Shown here piece by piece: positions 60,311 to 64,000 of a stretch of 64,000 bases of DNA. The notes beneath the pieces were generated by a model. That model made no database searches, was not told where the DNA came from, and worked only from the letters and a program-made list of their open reading frames with translations. The position numbers and the translations under genes were made by a program. Where the stretch lies: assembly GCA_963854835.1 (NCBI GenBank), contig OY978526.1:27393073-27457072 (forward strand), in the 5' to 3' direction. Position 1 is the first letter of the stretch; each line of letters opens with the position of its first letter. This DNA is from Megamerina dolium. Taxonomy: Eukaryota > Arthropoda > Insecta > Diptera > Megamerinidae.

Positions 60311-62595
60311 ATCTACTACAAATTCCAGGGTGTCCTGCCATAGGAACGTTGAGGGCAAAGAGAAGAGTTGGCGTGGACGGGGACGTCTCTTGACGCATCT
60401 GTAGAGGCTCCTATTTCAGTTCTTTTGCAAATTATCAAGAACAGGTCATTCTTACATTTTATTCATGGTTTTCATATAATGACGATGGGTATCGTAATGA
60501 TTTTACTAGGGATCGTATGGATGTTGCAGTCTGTATGAGCCACTGCTGCATATTAACACTCACTAGTAATAGTAATAATATGGATTATGAATATGATTTT
60601 TGCCCATATGAAACTAATATGATATTTTTCATGAAATCCAATAGAATTCCATTTGAATACGATCAATGAGGATCACTTCCGCAATAAGTAATTAATTATA
60701 TAAATAGCGATAATATAAAAATTGTATTATGACAAAACTGTCATGAGAAAATAAAAAACAGAGCTCGAAATTAATGAGCACTAAAGACACGATCACACAG
60801 CAACCAATACAAGCACAAGAGAAACTGACTGCAGATCGTTACTGACCATCATTGTAATATTGATTTAAAAGTCATTTGCTTAAATCATAATTTTTATATT
60901 ACCATTAAGTAATTTCAAAAATGTTGCAGGTGCTTTCACAACAATACCAATTCAACCAATTCTCTTTCTATTCATATCTTGCTCTATCTAAATAGTATTC
61001 TAATGATCATCAACATGATCATTTAATGAATTAATATATGAATGAAACCAAATGAATGGGAATTGAATGATATCAAAAAAATTCTCAAATAACACTAATA
61101 ACAATCATAATATAGAAATGAAAAATAAAAACAATTCCCATAATGATGGAACATAAGAGAAACCCAAGTATCTAATCGCTATCGGTTGCCGGATGAAAAA
61201 TGCTCTGTTGCTCTACTAACTGAAAGAACGAATAGATTAAAGTGGCATACCTATCAGATCTGCCTGTCTGCTTGCTTACCCAGTTACTGTTACTGAGTGC
61301 AGTTCACTGATGAACGATCTCACCACCAACGATAGCATTCCATGTATTGTACGAACAATATAATGCAGTAATACACTGGTTACAGTCAGCAGCCATTTGT
61401 AGTGCGACTATTGCGCTTGAGCAGTAGCAAGAACGACGGCTATCGACTCAGTCACTATCGATCAGTTTTGTAGGTGATCATTGCCACCGCATTGACTTGC
61501 CTTCTTTTACACCTTTTTGAATGGAATCCAACGATCAAAGTCAATATGCCGCGCCGTTAATAATATTATAAATTAATCTCCGGTTCAAATTTGTTAACAT
61601 GCTCTTGTTCTCTCTTGTTCTCGCGCTCTCTTGTGTTTTCATCTTTTTTCTATTCATTTTGAATAACGAACACATTTTATAAGTGAAATGAGAATTTGTA
61701 TGGAGAATATGATTTAGACAGGCAGTGGCATTGCATTCAATTTTGCAAGAAATAAATTCTAATTTAAAGCGATTTTAATTTCATTGAACGAAAACAAAAA
61801 AATTAATATTTAAATTAAAAAAAAAATTCCAAATAATCTCAAACACAAATAATCTCAGGGCTTTAGGGGTAAGGAATTTTTGAAAAATTTCTTAACAAAT
61901 TATTCAAATTTGCACTGTCACCTACTTTAATTGAACTGATGCTCACCGTTAAATTCTCTTCGATTTATGTAATATTTATTACCTGAACTAATCGCATGTA
62001 GGCGTTTATATAGCATATCACGATTAGTATTTAATATGATTTGAAGAGTTTACTTCACTCGCATATTTATTCATTCAGCCATTTATTGGTTTTTTTTTTG
62101 GTTACAGATAATGATGATGATAATGATGCTGCTGCATGCAATCAAACATACAACTATGTCCAAAAATAATTCGAAAAAAAAATTAGGAAGATCAAAGTAG
62201 TATGGCCGTCGATCTAATTTGTGAGCAGTAGCTTATGACTATGAATCAAATAGATGTGTAAGATTAAGTATTTAGTAAAAATGATCATGAAACATGCAAC
62301 AGCTTTTTTTTGGTGGTAAACAATAAATTTAGCTATGAAATATTATCTACTTAGAAATCTTCCGGTTAATGTGTGGTACGATGACGAATAGTAGACAATG
62401 ATCAATATGTGATCATATGTTTGAGGTACTTATCCATAAAATAACTACTTGTAGATTCTTTAGTTTTCGTAGATTTTACTATTTGGCTCAATTGGGTAGC
62501 ATTTTGCTCTTAATCTACAAAAAAAAGAAAGAATTGATGAAAGTTAAAGAATTCGTTAAAATATAAAGAATTGACCAATACCGGGATGAAATGTA
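60311..62595 (-). other. intronic sequence, no gene seen
   Basis: AT-rich. The part at 61150-61640 is more balanced and has repeated ctctcttgttctc-like pyrimidine tracts (61600-61640). No exon or promoter could be supported. Confidence 0.45.
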
Positions 62596-62900
62596 TTTTT
62601 TGGGAATATTCTTTTTTGCTATCTTCACTCCTTAGAGCGGCTTCCTTTCAAACTTGACGTTTTTATATATTTGGTTCCCATACCTTTAAAGGTGCCCTTA
62701 GAGGTGTAAACTATATGACTAATCCACATTTATTTTTACTACTAAATTACTTTTCTGAACATATTTACTTTTTATCTTTGCTTATTATGGATAATCCCCT
62801 ATACAATCAGCTTAAAATACATGAAATTTGACAAATACCCCCATGTATGCCCATAACTGAATAATATAGTATTGAAATGTATGACCGACCTCAATATTTT
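62596..62900 (+). repeat. copy of the ~135-bp-period dispersed repeat
   Basis: Blocks aacttgacgttttta, ggttcccatac, tagaggtgtaaactatatga, tttctgaacatattta and gaaatgtatgaccgacctca align with the array at 44300-44930. Confidence 0.6.
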
Positions 62901-63194
62901 TTTTGTCCCTCTGCCTAAAATAGAGTAATCGATTGTGATCTGGGCATTTGCCGAGAATTCCCCAATTTTTAGTGAATCCGCAAACCACTTTCTTGTATTA
63001 AAAGTGAGCTAAATTCATTCAAACATGTGCTATCAAACATGTGCTATCCCTGTAAAACTTTGGAGATTTTTTATTGAAACACGGAAATAATTTTTTTTTT
63101 CAGATCGTTTTTACATCAGGAAGTGAATGATGCAGCGACCAAAACCAAATCAATATATATTATATGTTAGTTGTGCAAAATGATATTTTCTTAT

Positions 63195-63684
63195 TCAAAA
63201 TCCTGAAATTTTGACAAGGTCATCCATCAGTCGGTCAACCATCAAGTTATGTGAGGTTTCACGCTGTTCCGATTGTACACAACATTTTCTGTACTTAAAG
63301 TAAGATAGTCTCAGATTTTTCAGAACGTCTGGTCCAACTTTTCTATTTTTTCTCTGCACAGTGAAGAGCCCATCGAACCGATTTTCTAATAAATAACATT
63401 TAATATTGTATAATTCCGTTCTAGTGTTGTTTCGGCCATGAGCTTCTATGTTGGGAGTGATCCAAAGTTTCTCAACAACCAACAGATGAAAAAATGAGGC
63501 TTCAGTGGAGAATTTATATGCCAGTCCAACACTGAGCATTTTTTTTTGGTTTTCAACTCTTTTTTTTATATAATTTAAGATCCTTAGCGATGTAATGACT
63601 GCTTTCATGCCAGGCTGGTCAATTTTCCTCCGTAATTCATTGAATGTTCTAATAATAATAAATCGACCGGAGAGATCTTTTTAT
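63195..63684 (-). CDS. unrecognised long open frame (possible exon or transposon-derived)
   Basis: I do not recognise this protein. The minus frame is open for about 162 codons, from after a TAA near 63685 to TGA at 63195-63197. A methionine at 63608 gives 137 residues. The residues look protein-like rather than low-complexity: DLSGRFIIIRTFNELRRKID, LRILNYIKKRVENQKKML, WITPNIEAHGRNNTRTELYN, DVLKNLRLSYFKYRKCCV. By a rough estimate such a length is unexpected by chance in DNA this AT-rich. No signal peptide, repeat or catalytic motif is obvious. It lies on the same strand as ladybird, about 31 kb upstream of its homeobox. It could be an exon of a nested gene, an undetected upstream ladybird exon (no ladybird motif seen) or a transposon-derived frame. 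Confidence 0.3.
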
Positions 63685-64000
63685 TTTTTTTATTTTTATA
63701 CTATTTTTGACCATAAAAAATATCCATAAGTAAGTCTATGTAAGTGGAAAAAATGAGAGTAATTGGTAGCACTGAACATAAGCAATATCCTCCGACATGA
63801 TCATAATCAAACTATATAATTTTTGTCACATTTGCTCACGTTCATGGCTCTCCTTTTAAATACTCATGCTTAATGTATGTATGTATATCTCCGCATGCAA
63901 TACGTTGTGATAATGTCAACCAAAATCACAGTGATCATCATCATTACGATCATCATCAAATGTGAATAATACGAAAATGACAGTAGTTATACAAGCAGCA

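Larger units (their letters stand above)
31971..64000 (-). other. presumed first intron of the ladybird gene (more than 32 kb, open at the right edge)
   Basis: The acceptor at 31970/31971 needs an upstream donor. No open frame between here and the right end resembles a ladybird N-terminal exon. The interval instead holds transposable element relics, microsatellites and unassigned AT-rich sequence. The inference is a very long first intron, a place where developmental enhancers are expected, although I cannot point to individual enhancers. A small upstream exon could have been missed. Confidence 0.5.

Noticed and set aside
61150..61640. Promoter or first exon of ladybird on the minus strand
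   Set aside because: The composition is more balanced but there is no long frame, no ladybird motif and no clear core promoter elements.
1..64000. CRISPR array, bacterial operon or plasmid-type features
   Set aside because: Base composition, introns, microsatellites and transposon types all indicate an insect nuclear genome; no regularly spaced identical repeats with unique spacers were seen.

Overview
The window looks like AT-rich nuclear DNA of a higher fly (Brachycera). It has many trinucleotide microsatellites (CAA/TTG, GAT, GA), one strongly recognisable developmental gene and a dense population of decayed transposable elements. Three transposase relics show DD41D spacing, known to me from the rosa elements of tephritid fruit flies, so a tephritid is my best guess; this is inference.

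The one host gene I can support is the 3' part of a ladybird homeobox gene (lbe or lbl, NK-cluster, Lbx family) on the minus strand at 31192-31970. Two exons, separated by a 74-bp intron that splits the homeodomain between positions 44 and 45, encode a complete homeodomain and a C-terminal tail. No upstream exon is visible, so 31971-64000 is most simply a first intron longer than 32 kb. The left half (1 to about 31.1 kb) is then sequence downstream of the gene. The last exon contains two long overlapping open frames, and the Gln/His-rich one is shifted by +1 from the homeodomain frame.

Transposable elements fill much of the rest. (i) Non-LTR retrotransposon fragments: jockey-like (1.8-2.3 and 4.9-6.2 kb), RNase H-bearing (20.4-21.1, 50.1-51.8 and 55.7-56.7 kb) and RTE-like with TAAG-type tails (15.3-15.8, 16.2-16.5, 34.9-35.9, 52.3-52.7 and 59.5-60.3 kb). 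(ii) Tc1/mariner relics: three DD41D copies (19.7, 43.6 and 48 kb) and several mariner fragments (21.2-21.8, 25.1, 25.3, 28.6 and 32.6-33.1 kb). (iii) A tRNA-derived SINE family with about 14 copies. Some have a perfect target-site duplication, and there are at least two alternative 3' ends. (iv) A short retroposon with a 3' stem-loop followed by a (CAA)n tail. (v) An unclassified dispersed repeat with a period of about 135 bp.

No ordinary tRNA, rRNA, CRISPR or operon-like structure is present. An unrecognised open frame at 63195-63684 is longer than expected by chance. The most interesting material is the modular SINE family, including a double-tailed copy that moved as one unit, the frame switch in the ladybird exon, and the unclassified repeat families.
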